NCBI RefSeq assembly: GCF_002847525.1
Contig: NZ_PKKM01000006.1
Location: forward strand, 62,001 to 126,000
Direction: 5' to 3'
DNA length: 64,000 nucleotides
Source of the DNA: Schaalia odontolytica
GTDB taxonomy: Bacteria; Actinomycetota; Actinomycetes; Actinomycetales; Actinomycetaceae
Part shown: one piece after another, positions 8,129 to 17,574 of the stretch
How the letters are laid out: each line of letters begins with the position of its first letter
Numbering within the stretch: position 1 is the first letter of the stretch
Notes under the pieces: generated by a model
Seen by the model: only the letters and a program-made list of their open reading frames with translations
Databases searched by the model: none
What the model was told of the DNA's origin: nothing
Program-made: the position numbers and the translations under genes

Positions 8129-9570
8129 GTCGTCTCGCTGCTGTTGTCGGTTGGGGCAAGTCTGGTCAGGGTGCGGCGGGAGCATTGCTTGCCCGCGACT
8201 GGCAGGTGCGTGCGTTTGACGCGCGCGGCGGGCAGTCACTCTTCTTTGACGACGTCGCCGGTGTTGAGGTCCACGCTGAGCAGGACCCGACCGCCCTCAC
8301 GAGCGCGATCATCGAGGCCGGCCCCGACCTCGTCGTCGTGTCCCCGGGCGTGCCCGCGCACCATCCTGTGTTTGCTGCCTGCGAGCAGGCAGGAATCGAC
8401 CTGTGGGGAGAGGTGGAACTCGCCTGGCGTCTGCAGGAGGAGGGCCCGCACGCGGGACGTCCCTGGCTGACGGTGACGGGCACGAACGGCAAGACCACGA
8501 CCGTGGGTATGCTCGGTCAGATCCTGCGAAGCGCGGGCGTCAAGGTGGAAGAGGTCGGCAATATCGGAACTCCGATCACGCGGGCCATTGATTCCGATGC
8601 TGAGGTGTTCGCGGTTGAGCTGTCGAGCTTCCAGCTGCACACGGCACACACGGTGTCGCCGCTGGCGTCGGTCTGTCTGAACGTGGACGCGGATCACCTG
8701 GACTGGCATGGGAGCGTCGAGGCCTACGCAGCCGACAAGGCCCGCGTCTACGAGAACACGATCAAGGCGTGTATCTATCCCGCGTCCGATCGACGCGTTG
8801 AGGCCATGGTGGAGAACGCGGACGTCGTTGAGGGTGCGCGCGCCATCGGCCTGACGCTCGCAGCCCCCTCGGTGTCGCAGTTCGGCATCGTTGAGGGGCT
8901 CCTGGTCGACCGCGCATTCGTGGAGAACCGCGCGCGGCAGGCGGCTGCCCTCGCGCACGTGTCCGATCTGTCGGGGGCTTACGGGGCGCACCCGTCGGCT
9001 GCCGTGTTGTGCGATGCGCTGGCGGCTGCCGCGCTTGCCCGCGCGTACGGCGTCGAGGCCGAGGCCGTGGAGGAGGGGCTGCGGTCCTTCCGTCCGGCAG
9101 GTCATCGCCGCGCGATCATCGCCCATGCTGCGGATCTGACGTGGGTGGATGACTCTAAGGCCACGAACGCTCACGCCGCACGCGCCTCGCTGGCGGGGCT
9201 GCCTCCTCGCAGCGCGATTTGGATTGTTGGAGGCGACGCGAAGGGTCAGGATTTCACGGAGCTCATCAAGCAGGTCGAGCCGATCCTGCGCGGTGTCGTC
9301 GTTATCGGCGAGGACCGTTCTGCCTTGGTTGCTGCCCTGGCGGAAGGCGCCCCTGAGGTTCCCTTCGTAGAGGTTGACGGCCACGAGGACTGGATGTTCT
9401 CCGTCGTGAACGAGGCTGTGGCACTGTCGATGCCGGGCGATACCGTCGTGCTCGCACCCGCGTGTGCGTCGTGGGATCAGTTTGACAACTACGGTCAGCG
9501 TGGCGATGCGTTCGCTGACGCGGTGTCGCGCCTGGCTACCCAGTGGGGGAGCGCCGGTGGCGACGAATAA
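8125..9570 (+). CDS. murD: UDP-MurNAc-L-alanine--D-glutamate ligase MurD
   Basis: 481-residue cytoplasmic Mur ligase adding D-Glu to UDP-MurNAc-L-Ala. Seen: an N-terminal Rossmann-like VVGWGKSGQGAAG (7-19), VVSPGVP at 71-77, the ATP loop TGTNGKTTT at 118-126, ELSSFQL, and the C-terminal WVDDSKATNAHA and LAPACASWDQFDNYGQRG segments typical of MurD. Start ATG 8125 overlaps the mraY TGA (ATGA). A GTG five codons upstream is an alternative. The stop lies 14 nt inside ftsW. Confidence 0.95.
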   Translation: MSRLAAVVGWGKSGQGAAGALLARDWQVRAFDARGGQSLFFDDVAGVEVHAEQDPTALTSAIIEAGPDLVVVSPGVPAHHPVFAACEQAGIDLWGEVELAWRLQEEGPHAGRPWLTVTGTNGKTTTVGMLGQILRSAGVKVEEVGNIGTPITRAIDSDAEVFAVELSSFQLHTAHTVSPLASVCLNVDADHLDWHGSVEAYAADKARVYENTIKACIYPASDRRVEAMVENADVVEGARAIGLTLAAPSVSQFGIVEGLLVDRAFVENRARQAAALAHVSDLSGAYGAHPSAAVLCDALAAAALARAYGVEAEAVEEGLRSFRPAGHRRAIIAHAADLTWVDDSKATNAHAARASLAGLPPRSAIWIVGGDAKGQDFTELIKQVEPILRGVVVIGEDRSALVAALAEGAPEVPFVEVDGHEDWMFSVVNEAVALSMPGDTVVLAPACASWDQFDNYGQRGDAFADAVSRLATQWGSAGGDE

Positions 9571-10813
9571 GCGGGGGTGGCATATCCCGACGGTCACGCT
9601 GCCTCGAATCCGTTTTGGGTCCGGCCAGGAACGTCAAGAGGATCCGGTGACGACGTACTATCTCGTCGTCCTTCCGGCCATCGTGCTCTCGGTGTTTGGT
9701 CTTGTGATGGGTTTTTCGGCGCAAACGGTCACGTCGATCGCGCAGGGGGAGAACCCCTACACGGCGTATGCACGCCCGCTGCTCATCATCGTCGTCTCCC
9801 TGCTGATCGCGATGATCGTCCAGTTGGTGCCCCAGCGCTGGTTCGTCTATCTCGCGCCGGTCATGTTTGTGGGGGCGCTCGGCTTCCAGACGCTGGTCCT
9901 GAGCCCGTTGGGCCGTTCCGAGGGCGGTAACGCGAACTGGGTGAAGATCGGTCCGATCATGGCCCAGCCGTCGGAATTCCTGAAGCTCGCGCTCATCGTC
10001 TTCTTGGCACTGATGGTCTCGAAGTCGGCGTCGAAGCGCTCGGATTTGCGCGCGATGGCGGTAGCGGTTGGCCTTCCCATCCTTATCGCCCTGGGTGCGG
10101 TCATGCTCGGCCGCGACATGGGCACGGCGATGGTCGTTGCGGTGGGCGCTCTTGGTGCCGTGTGGGTGGCCGGCCTGCCGAAGCGTTGGTTCGGCGGTCT
10201 CGTCATGCTCGCTGTGCCGACGATGGTGCTCCTCGTTCTGTCGAACCCCACTCGTATTCGTCGTATCCTCGCGATCCTGCCGGGCACGTCGAAAGGCCCG
10301 GATGAGTCGGCTCCCGAACAGATCGACCATTCGCTATGGGCGCTGGGCTCGGGTGGTCTGACTGGACTTGGCCCCGGGGCATCGCGAGAGAAGTGGAACT
10401 ACCTGCAGGCGGCCCACACGGACTTCATCTTCGCGATTGTCGGCGAGGAATTTGGCCTGCTTGGCACCCTCGCTGTCCTTGTGTGCCTGGGCCTGCTGGT
10501 GTGGGGCATGATTCGCGTGGCCCGCGAGTCCTCGGATCTGTTTGTCGTCGTCGTGTCTTCGGGTGTCGCCTCGTGGATCGGCGTTCAGACGACCATTAAC
10601 GTGCTGTCGGTGACGGGTCTGGGCCCTGTTATCGGCGTTCCGCTGCCGCTGGTGTCCTACGGCGGATCATCCTTCCTCTTTACGATCACTGCGATCGCGG
10701 TCGTGGCGTCGTTTGCGCGCGCCCGTGCAGGCATGCGGATGATCGGTCGGCCGGACGAGGCGTCGGCGGGGCGCGACCCCCGCGTGGCACCCCGTCGGCG
10801 CGCGGCTCGCTAA
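9557..10813 (+). CDS. ftsW: Septal peptidoglycan glycosyltransferase FtsW (SEDS)
   Basis: 418-residue SEDS-family polymerase with about ten membrane segments; it joins lipid II into glycan strands with FtsI. Family motifs: RSEGGNANWVKIGP, QPSEFLKLALI, the extracellular REKWNYLQAAHTDFIFAIVGEEFG region and VPLPLVSYGGSSFL. Start choice: GTG 9557, overlapping murD by 14 nt. A GTG at 9647 would give a shorter N-terminus. The open frame extends upstream to 9464 inside murD, which is unlikely. The C-terminal tail is basic and Pro/Arg-rich (PRVAPRRRAAR). Confidence 0.93.
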   Translation: MATNKRGWHIPTVTLPRIRFGSGQERQEDPVTTYYLVVLPAIVLSVFGLVMGFSAQTVTSIAQGENPYTAYARPLLIIVVSLLIAMIVQLVPQRWFVYLAPVMFVGALGFQTLVLSPLGRSEGGNANWVKIGPIMAQPSEFLKLALIVFLALMVSKSASKRSDLRAMAVAVGLPILIALGAVMLGRDMGTAMVVAVGALGAVWVAGLPKRWFGGLVMLAVPTMVLLVLSNPTRIRRILAILPGTSKGPDESAPEQIDHSLWALGSGGLTGLGPGASREKWNYLQAAHTDFIFAIVGEEFGLLGTLAVLVCLGLLVWGMIRVARESSDLFVVVVSSGVASWIGVQTTINVLSVTGLGPVIGVPLPLVSYGGSSFLFTITAIAVVASFARARAGMRMIGRPDEASAGRDPRVAPRRRAAR

Positions 10814-10845
10814 ACTGGGGCTACGCACGCGTAAAGGAGACGCTT

Positions 10846-11970
10846 ATGGTCAAGGTTGTGATGGCTGGCGGCGGGACCGCCGGCCACGTGAATCCTCTGC
10901 TCGCGACAGCAGCACAGCTGCGTGAGAGTGGTGCCGAGGTCGTGGTTCTGGGGACGTCGGCTGGTTTGGAGTCGGATCTGGTTCCGGCTGCCGGCTTCCC
11001 ACTGGTGGAGATTCCTCGCGTGCCGTTGCCGCGCCGTCCTTCCCTCGCCTTCTTCACCCTGCCGTCGCGTTTCTCGGACGCCGTGAAGCGTTGCTCGCGT
11101 GCCCTGGAAGGGGCCGACGTCCTCGTTGGTTTCGGCGGCTACGTGTCAACGCCCGCGTACATCGCGGCCAAGCGCGCGGGTGTCCCGATCGTCATCCATG
11201 AGCAGAATGCTCGCCCGGGCCTGGCCAACAAGGTGGGAGCGCGCAATGCGGCGGTCGTCGCCCTCACCTTCCCATCGACCCCTCTGAGTGCGCGTAGCGG
11301 CAACACGGTCGTGACGGGCCTGCCTCTGCGTGCGGCAATTGCAGATCTGGCGAGCCGCCGCCAAGATGCGCAGGGGGCGGCGCAGGCGCGCCGGGAGGCT
11401 GCCGAGCGTCTGGGCGTGAACCCCGATGTGCCGACGCTGCTCGTCACGGGTGGTTCCCTAGGCGCACTGCACGTCAATGAGTCGATGACCGGGGCCGCCG
11501 ATGCTCTTCCGGAGGGTGCCCAGGTCGTGCACTTGACGGGCCGGGGCAAGGATGAGCCTGTGCGCGCCGCCGTCGAGGCAGCGGGCCTGTCGGATCGTTG
11601 GCACGTCATTGATTACCTGACCACGATGGAGGACGCGCTGGCCGTTGCGGATCTCGTCGTGTGCCGTTCGGGTGCGGGAACCGTGGCCGAGATGGAGGCC
11701 CTGGGCCTGCCCTGCATCTACGTGCCGCTGCCGATCGGTAACGGCGAGCAGCGCCTGAATGCGTCGGACCACGTGGCCGCCGGTGGAGCGCAGCTCATCG
11801 ACGATAAGGACTTCACGGCTGACTTCGTGCGCCGCAATGTATTCCCGCTGCTGGGCTCGACGCGTCTGGCGGACATGGCTGCCGCCTCGCAGTCCCTGGG
11901 CCGCGCGGGTGCGGCTCGCGCGTTGGCTGATCTGGCCCTGGAACAGGTGAAGGAGGGCGGCCATGAGTGA
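10846..11970 (+). CDS. murG: UDP-GlcNAc--lipid I GlcNAc transferase MurG
   Basis: 374-residue peripheral membrane GT-B glycosyltransferase converting lipid I to lipid II. The N-terminal GGGTAGHVNPLL (residues 8-19), GFGGYVSTPAYIAAK, IHEQNARPGLANK, the C-domain TGGSLGA and the UDP-GlcNAc-binding CRSGAGTVAEMEALGLPCIYVPLP all match MurG. AAAGGAG lies 8 nt before the ATG. A TAAACT hexamer overlapping the ftsW stop (10811-10816) could be an internal promoter. Ends 8 nt inside murC. Confidence 0.95.
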   Translation: MVKVVMAGGGTAGHVNPLLATAAQLRESGAEVVVLGTSAGLESDLVPAAGFPLVEIPRVPLPRRPSLAFFTLPSRFSDAVKRCSRALEGADVLVGFGGYVSTPAYIAAKRAGVPIVIHEQNARPGLANKVGARNAAVVALTFPSTPLSARSGNTVVTGLPLRAAIADLASRRQDAQGAAQARREAAERLGVNPDVPTLLVTGGSLGALHVNESMTGAADALPEGAQVVHLTGRGKDEPVRAAVEAAGLSDRWHVIDYLTTMEDALAVADLVVCRSGAGTVAEMEALGLPCIYVPLPIGNGEQRLNASDHVAAGGAQLIDDKDFTADFVRRNVFPLLGSTRLADMAAASQSLGRAGAARALADLALEQVKEGGHE

Positions 11971-13354
11971 GCCGACGCTGCAGGATCGTTTTCATCTGAT
12001 TGGTATCGGCGGTGCCGGCATGAGCGTTGTTGCCGAGCTGCTGGTATCGCGCGGTGCGACCGTGGAGGGCTCGGACCGCGAGGAATCCGCGGTTCTTGAA
12101 CATCTGCGCTCCGTTGGTGTGCGCGCGTTCGTCGGGCACGAGGCCTCGCACGTGGACCCGGCCTCTGTGGTCGTTGTGTCGACCGCGATCCGCGAAGACA
12201 ACCCGGAGTTGGAGATCGCGCGCGAGCGCGGCCAGCTGGTGATCCACCGTTCGCAGGCGCTCGCGCTGGCGGCGTCGGGCATGCGCTTTGTGGGCGTTGC
12301 TGGCGCGCACGGAAAGACGACGACGTCGGGCATGCTGGCGATCGCGCTGTCGGCGTGCGGCCTGGATCCGTCCGTCGCCGTGGGCGGCGTGCTGCCGCAG
12401 CTGGGAACGGGTGCTCACCTGGGTGCCGGCGACGTGTTCGTTGCCGAGGCCGACGAGTCCGATGGGTCGTTCCTGAATTACTCTCCGGCGATCGAGATCG
12501 TCACGAATGTGGAGCCCGATCACCTGGACCGATACCACTCGCGCGAGGAGTTCGAAGAGATCTTCGTCGAGTTCGCTCGTCGTTTGGTCCCCGGTGGCCT
12601 TCTGGTGACGTGTGCGGAGGATGAGGGCGCTGTGCGTCTGGCGGACTCTGCTCGCAGCGAAGGATTGCGCGTCGTGACGTACGGGCGTGCGGAGCGCGCG
12701 CTCCAGGCACCCGATGTTGTGATTTCCGATGTACGCGTCGAGGCTCACGGAGCCGGCGCGTCCCTGACGTGGGGGGAGCGCAGCGCGTCGCTGACGTTGA
12801 GAGTGCCCGGTGAACACAATGTTCTCAATGCGACTGCTGCGTGGGTGGCCGGTATTGAGTGCGGGCTCGAACCCCAGGTGATTGCCGATGGCTTGGGCGA
12901 GTTCACGGGCGCGGCCCGTCGCTTCGAGGCGCGTGGCCAGGTTGGTACGCGTCGCCTGTTTGATGACTACGCCCATCACCCGACAGAGGTCGAGGCTGCG
13001 ATCCGCGAGGCGCAGGTCGTCTCCGGAGAGGGTGAGGTCACCGTCGTGTTCCAGCCGCACCTGTACTCGCGGACCCGTATCTTCGCCGAGCGCTTTGCGC
13101 AGGCCTTGTCGGGCGCGGACCACGTCGTCCTGGCGGGTATCTATGGTGCACGCGAGGATCCCGAACCCGGCGTGGACTCCACGCTGATCGCGTCGCGCAT
13201 CGAGGGGGCGTCCTACATCGAGGACATGCACGAGGCCGCTCGCTTGGCCGCTTCGCTGACCCCCGAGGGTGGCCTGTGCCTGACGATGGGTGCGGGTTCC
13301 ATCACTCACTGCGCGTCGGACGTGCTGGATGAGTGGAAGCGGATGGAGGCATGA
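11963..13354 (+). CDS. murC: UDP-MurNAc--L-alanine ligase MurC
   Basis: 463-residue first Mur ligase, adding L-Ala to UDP-MurNAc. Motifs: GIGGAGMS (14-21), GAHGKTTTSG ATP loop (114-123), EADESDGSFL, NVEPDHLDRY, FDDYAHHPTEV and the C-terminal GAGSITH. GAAGGAGGGCGGCC precedes the ATG within murG. It shares 8 nt with murG and 4 nt (ATGA) with ftsQ, so translation is probably coupled along murG-murC-ftsQ. Length is typical. Confidence 0.95.
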   Translation: MSEPTLQDRFHLIGIGGAGMSVVAELLVSRGATVEGSDREESAVLEHLRSVGVRAFVGHEASHVDPASVVVVSTAIREDNPELEIARERGQLVIHRSQALALAASGMRFVGVAGAHGKTTTSGMLAIALSACGLDPSVAVGGVLPQLGTGAHLGAGDVFVAEADESDGSFLNYSPAIEIVTNVEPDHLDRYHSREEFEEIFVEFARRLVPGGLLVTCAEDEGAVRLADSARSEGLRVVTYGRAERALQAPDVVISDVRVEAHGAGASLTWGERSASLTLRVPGEHNVLNATAAWVAGIECGLEPQVIADGLGEFTGAARRFEARGQVGTRRLFDDYAHHPTEVEAAIREAQVVSGEGEVTVVFQPHLYSRTRIFAERFAQALSGADHVVLAGIYGAREDPEPGVDSTLIASRIEGASYIEDMHEAARLAASLTPEGGLCLTMGAGSITHCASDVLDEWKRMEA

Positions 13355-14313
13355 GGCCGCCTTCCCCAAGGCGTCCGGGGGGCTCGCGCCCTCGTGACGA
13401 GCGTCCGTCTGATACGGGTGAGGCCGGCTCACCTTTCGACGAGATTATCGCTTCGACGCCCGAGCCCGAGGAAGTTGGGGAGGCAGAGAAAACGACCCGC
13501 CGTCCCGTCTCGCTGGTGGAGCGCCGCCGCGCGCGCTCGGTGGTTGACCGGCCACTGCCGGTTGCCGATGCTGCGTCCGTGCTGGGAGGCGAGGAAGCGG
13601 CGGACCTGGGCGATCGCCTGCGCGAGCGTCATCGTGCGCGTCGTATGCTCGTTGCGCGTCGTATTGCGCTCACACTTGTGACGCTCGCTCTAGCTGGCGG
13701 CGGTGCATGGGTTGCGTTCTTCTCGCCGATTTTTGCGTTCTCTTCGTCAGCGGTGATCGTCTCGGGTGAGGACGGCGCACTCGTGACCGCTGACTCCGTG
13801 CGCTCGTCGATTGCGTCTTTTGAGGGCGTGCCGTTGACGCGTCTGAGCACGTCTGCGGTTGCGCGCGCGGTCGAATCGAATGTTGCGGTGCGTTCGGCGA
13901 CGGTCACTCGTCGGTGGCCGACGAGCCTGCGTATCTCCGTGACGATGCGTACGCCTATGGCTGTGGAGGCAGGCACCGGCGGCTATCAGCTGGTGGACGA
14001 CCAGGGTGTGGCGTTCCAGCAGGTTGCCAGTGCGGGGGACTACCCGGTGGTCACGCTGCCAGAAGATCGCAGTGTCGGTGCCGCCGATATCGCCTCAGCA
14101 CTGGGCGCGCTGGATGACAGTACGCGCGCGCAGGTGGCCACTGTGACGTCGACGGGCACGCAGGTGAGTTTCACGCTGCGTGGCGGTCAGACTGTCAAGT
14201 GGGGAACGAACGCGGATGCGCCTCAAAAGGCGAGAGTGCTCGCCACGTTGCTGGCGAATGTGAAGGCGACGACCTACGACGTGTCATCGCCGAATCACCC
14301 TGTGACCAGTTAA
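13351..14313 (+). CDS. ftsQ: Cell division protein FtsQ
   Basis: 320-residue bitopic divisome protein. The long cytoplasmic N-terminus (about 100 residues) is rich in Pro, Arg and acidic residues. It is followed by one transmembrane helix at about 103-124 and a periplasm-facing POTRA-like region (about 125-200) containing VESNVAVRSATVTRRWPTSLRISV, the pattern typical of FtsQ/DivIB. Start ATG 13351 overlaps the murC stop; an in-frame GTG six codons upstream is an alternative. It recruits FtsL/FtsB. The call rests on topology, POTRA motif and position before ftsZ. Confidence 0.9.
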   Translation: MRPPSPRRPGGSRPRDERPSDTGEAGSPFDEIIASTPEPEEVGEAEKTTRRPVSLVERRRARSVVDRPLPVADAASVLGGEEAADLGDRLRERHRARRMLVARRIALTLVTLALAGGGAWVAFFSPIFAFSSSAVIVSGEDGALVTADSVRSSIASFEGVPLTRLSTSAVARAVESNVAVRSATVTRRWPTSLRISVTMRTPMAVEAGTGGYQLVDDQGVAFQQVASAGDYPVVTLPEDRSVGAADIASALGALDDSTRAQVATVTSTGTQVSFTLRGGQTVKWGTNADAPQKARVLATLLANVKATTYDVSSPNHPVTS

Positions 14314-14394
14314 GCCTTCTTTGTTGTCCGCGTGTTGGCTTGAAGGATCGCTCGCGGACCCCTAACTTCTTTCCGACACGAAGCACGTTAAACA

Positions 14395-14416
14395 TCAACC
14401 TTCAACTAAAGGTTGA
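14395..14416 (+). promoter_or_regulatory. Hairpin in the ftsZ leader
   Basis: Perfect 8-bp inverted repeat TCAACCTT / AAGGTTGA with a 6-nt loop, 25 nt before the ftsZ start and inside the 127-nt ftsQ-ftsZ gap. No T-run follows, so it does not look like an intrinsic terminator. It could be a 5'-UTR stem or an operator. The function is inference. Confidence 0.5.
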
Positions 14417-14440
14417 GGGTCTGATGCAAGGGAGACATCC

Positions 14441-15694
14441 ATGGCGACACCGCAAAACCACCTGGCAGTGATCAAGGTCGTCGGCGTCGGGGGCGGCGGA
14501 GTTAACGCCGTGAACCGAATGATCGAGGTCGGCCTCAAGGGCGTTGAGTTCATCGCGGTCAACACTGACGCGCAGGCTCTGCTCATGTCTGATGCCGAGA
14601 CGAAGCTCGACATCGGCCGCGAACTGACGCACGGCCTGGGAGCCGGCGCGGATCCCGCGGTCGGGCGTAAGGCTGCCGAGGACCACATCGACGAAATCAC
14701 CGCTGCGCTCGAGGGTGCGGACATGGTCTTCGTGACCGCCGGTGAGGGCGGTGGCACCGGTACTGGCGCTGCCCCCGTCGTCGCCAAGATCGCCCGCGAC
14801 GCTGGCGCCCTGACGGTTGGCGTCGTCACGCGTCCCTTCTCCTTCGAGGGTAACCGCCGTGCAGCCCAGGCCGAGGGTGGCGTGACCACGCTGCGCGAAG
14901 AGGTCGATACCCTCATCGTGATCCCCAACGATCGTCTCCTGGAGATCTCCGACGCGAACATCTCCGTGCTCGATGCCTTCCGCGCTGCCGACCAGGTCCT
15001 CCTATCGGGTGTTCAGGGCATCACCGAGCTGATCACGACGCCGGGCCTCATCAACGTGGACTTCAACGATGTCAAGTCGGTCATGAAGGATGCCGGTTCG
15101 GCCCTCATGGGCATCGGTGCCGCGACCGGCGAGGATCGCGCGCTACGCGCTGTCGAGAGCGCGATTTCGTCTCCGCTGCTCGAAGCGTCGATCGACGGTG
15201 CGCACGGCGTGCTCATGTTCTTCCAGGGAGGCTCCGACCTCACCCTGCAGGAGGTCTTCGCTTCTTCGCAGCTTGTGCGTGAGGCCGCCCACCCCGAGGC
15301 CAACATCATCTTCGGTAACGTCATCGACGATGCCCTCGGAGACGAGATTCGTGTCACGGTCATCGCTGCCGGCTTCGACGACGCGACCGACGCTCAGCTG
15401 TCGCGTCCCACCGCTGCCCGCGTTGCGGCACCCGTCGCTCAGCAGCGTCCCGCTGCTCCCGAGGCGAAGGCTCCCGCTGCCGAGACCACTCGCATCAGCC
15501 AGGTGTCCACGCGTCGCCCGCTGCACCGCGCCGACGTGGCAGCGCCGGTTCGCGAGGCTGCTCCTGCCCCCGTCGAGGCGCCTGCGGCCGTGGAATACGA
15601 GGAGTCCGAGTCCGAGCACTCCTTCGAGGTTCCTCGCGTCTACCCTGAGGCCCCGGAGAAGGAAGAGCTGGATATTCCCCCCTTCCTGCGCTGA
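14441..15694 (+). CDS. ftsZ: Cell division GTPase FtsZ
   Basis: 417-residue tubulin-like GTPase forming the Z ring. The GTP-binding signature GGGTGTG lies at 103-109, preceded by the conserved [13 protein letters not shown] at 15-27. The T7 loop segment [11 protein letters not shown] is intact. A Pro/Ala-rich linker (about 325-385) leads to the C-terminal peptide DIPPFLR, the docking site for SepF and similar partners. GGGAG precedes ATG 14441. A 127-nt gap before it, with a hairpin, suggests its own promoter or leader. No ftsA is present, as in other actinobacteria. Confidence 0.97.
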   Translation: MATPQNHLAVIKVVGVGGGGVNAVNRMIEVGLKGVEFIAVNTDAQALLMSDAETKLDIGRELTHGLGAGADPAVGRKAAEDHIDEITAALEGADMVFVTAGEGGGTGTGAAPVVAKIARDAGALTVGVVTRPFSFEGNRRAAQAEGGVTTLREEVDTLIVIPNDRLLEISDANISVLDAFRAADQVLLSGVQGITELITTPGLINVDFNDVKSVMKDAGSALMGIGAATGEDRALRAVESAISSPLLEASIDGAHGVLMFFQGGSDLTLQEVFASSQLVREAAHPEANIIFGNVIDDALGDEIRVTVIAAGFDDATDAQLSRPTAARVAAPVAQQRPAAPEAKAPAAETTRISQVSTRRPLHRADVAAPVREAAPAPVEAPAAVEYEESESEHSFEVPRVYPEAPEKEELDIPPFLR

Positions 15695-16452
15695 TGACTG
15701 AACAGCTCTGGGCCGGTGCCCGGGTCCACCTTACTGAGGTGGACCCGGGCACCGGTGCGCTATGCGGCAATGTTGGCTTGCATGTGGGTGATGATCCATC
15801 CCTCGTTCGCGAGCGGCGTCAGTCGCTCGCGCAACGGCTGGGCCGCGACGTCGTCTGGATGGATCAAACTCACTCGACCCGGGTCGAGCTTCTTCGGGTG
15901 TGTGGTGATGAGCTCGTTAACGTGGATAGTGAGGCCGCGCTCGAGCATCCAGCGCCGGGGGAGTGGGGTCCCGTCGATGCCGATGGCGTCGTCATCGACG
16001 CTCGCGGTTGTCAGGGGGCTCCTGCCCTTGCCGTTCAAACAGCCGACTGTCTCCCCGTCGTCTTTTCTGCCGCTTCCGGTCAGATCGTCGCGGCCGTGCA
16101 TGCGGGCAGGCGCGGCTTCCTCGGAGGAATCATCGCTCGTGCGGTGGAGCGCATCCGCTCCCTCGCTGACGGTCCCATCGACGCTCTCATTGGCCCGGCA
16201 ATCTGTGGGAGCTGCTACGAGGTGCCCGCAGGAATGGCCGAGGAGAGCGAGGCCCTCATGCCCGGCATTCGCACTCTGACGTCTTGGGGGACCTCCGCGC
16301 TTGACCTGCCTCATGCCGCAGCCTCCTCCCTTGAAGCCTTGGGGGTGGACGTCGATATCGATGCGCGATGCACCCGAGAAGACCCTTCTCTTTTCTCCTA
16401 TCGCCGCGACTCCTCGTGCGGGCGTCAAGCGCTGATTATCGTTCCCGCCTGA
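15694..16452 (+). CDS. pgeF: PgeF/YlmD family purine nucleoside phosphorylase-like protein (DUF152)
   Basis: 252-residue member of the YfiH/LACC1 family, formerly annotated as polyphenol oxidase. Metal and catalytic motifs are visible: MDQTHSTRVE (His), VQTADCLPVVF (Cys), VHAGRRGFLGG (His) and GPAICGSCYEVP. Related proteins are reported to process purine nucleosides and to correct mis-incorporated residues in peptidoglycan precursors. The ATG shares one base with the ftsZ stop (TGATG). In actinobacteria ylmE usually follows; here it is absent. Confidence 0.85.
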   Translation: MTEQLWAGARVHLTEVDPGTGALCGNVGLHVGDDPSLVRERRQSLAQRLGRDVVWMDQTHSTRVELLRVCGDELVNVDSEAALEHPAPGEWGPVDADGVVIDARGCQGAPALAVQTADCLPVVFSAASGQIVAAVHAGRRGFLGGIIARAVERIRSLADGPIDALIGPAICGSCYEVPAGMAEESEALMPGIRTLTSWGTSALDLPHAAASSLEALGVDVDIDARCTREDPSLFSYRRDSSCGRQALIIVPA

Positions 16453-16629
16453 CCTCGGCTCCCGTCCGCGAGGGTCCCGTGAACGTGCCACGCTGTGCCA
16501 CGGCCTCGTCGATGAATGCCCCGTGATGAGGGTCGCCAGCACCCCTACTCGCGACGCGCCGAGCGCCCTGCGAGGCGAGGCCGCTCGGTAACTGTAGCTT
16601 GTGGCTATGCATCGGCTGAAGGAGGAACA

Positions 16630-17082
16630 ATGAGCGAGTCGTTCGGTGCACGCGCACGTAAGTTCATGGGCTGGTACTCACCCGAGGAGCCCATCGATGA
16701 ATTCGAAGAATTCGATGAGGTGGAAGAGGTAGCACCCGTGGCCGACATTACTCCCGTGTCCCGCCCGACCCTGACGAGCATTCGCCGTGAGGAGCCGGCT
16801 GAGGACCTCACGCGCATCGTGACGATCCACCCCACCGCCTACTCCGATGCCGTGACGATCGGCGAGGCGTTCCGCGATGGCACGCCCGTCATCATCAACC
16901 TCACCGACATGGGTGAAGAGGAGGCGCGTCGCCTCGTCGACTTCGCCGCCGGTCTGACCTTCGGACTGCACGGCGTTATCGAGCGCGTCACCAACCGCGT
17001 GTTCCTCCTGTCCCCGGCTTCCGTCGAGGTCCAGGGCGACAACACGTCGGGCCGACGCGGCTCGCTGTATAACCAGGGCTGA
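16630..17082 (+). CDS. sepF: Cell division protein SepF
   Basis: 150-residue membrane-associated FtsZ partner that anchors the Z ring in bacteria without FtsA. An N-terminal amphipathic stretch ([13 protein letters not shown]) is followed by an acidic linker (about 18-40). The SepF core starts near 58 ([23 protein letters not shown]) and includes VIINLTDM and [17 protein letters not shown]. Start ATG 16630 has a strong GAAGGAGGAAC site; the longer frame from 16516 lacks one. A possible promoter lies in the 177-nt gap before it. Confidence 0.94.
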   Translation: MSESFGARARKFMGWYSPEEPIDEFEEFDEVEEVAPVADITPVSRPTLTSIRREEPAEDLTRIVTIHPTAYSDAVTIGEAFRDGTPVIINLTDMGEEEARRLVDFAAGLTFGLHGVIERVTNRVFLLSPASVEVQGDNTSGRRGSLYNQG

Positions 17083-17090
17083 GAATCTCT

Positions 17091-17402
17091 GTGATCATCC
17101 TCGGCTGGTTCGGGTGGGGGCTGAGCGTCCTCATCAACCTGTACATGATGGTGCTGTTCGCGCGCGTCATTCTGGACTGGGTTCAGTTTTTCGCGCGCGG
17201 ATGGCGCCCGAGTGGGATTCTGCTCGTTCTTGCGAATGTTCTCTACGCGCTGACCGATCCTCCGATTCGTTGGATTGGGCGCTATGTTCCGCCGCTGCGC
17301 GTCGGTGGCGGCATGGCGATTGATGTCGGTTTCATGGTCTTGTTCCTGGTCCTCATCGTTACGCAGCGTTTGGCTAATGTTCTGTACTTCATGAGCCTGT
17401 AG
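17091..17402 (+). CDS. YggT family membrane protein
   Basis: 103-residue integral membrane protein starting at GTG 17091, eight bases after sepF. Two hydrophobic regions (about 2-28 and 66-100) flank the conserved WxRPxGxLLxLANVLYALTDPPIRWIGRYVPP-like segment that identifies the YggT family. YggT proteins lie between sepF and divIVA in most Gram-positive bacteria, and a cell-envelope or osmotic role has been proposed. The exact function is not established. Confidence 0.88.
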   Translation: MIILGWFGWGLSVLINLYMMVLFARVILDWVQFFARGWRPSGILLVLANVLYALTDPPIRWIGRYVPPLRVGGGMAIDVGFMVLFLVLIVTQRLANVLYFMSL

Positions 17403-17574
17403 TACCTAAATCTCGAGATGAGAGGCCCCACAAAAATGGACCTCTTCTCGTGATGGATGTTGCTAGTGTGACAATTTCAGTTATTATTTTCGTGACGTGA
17501 TAGCGGGCGGCCTTCCCGGTCGTCCAGGCGTGCGGCTCCCGCGCGTCCAATCGAAACGACCGAGAGGCGAAGAA

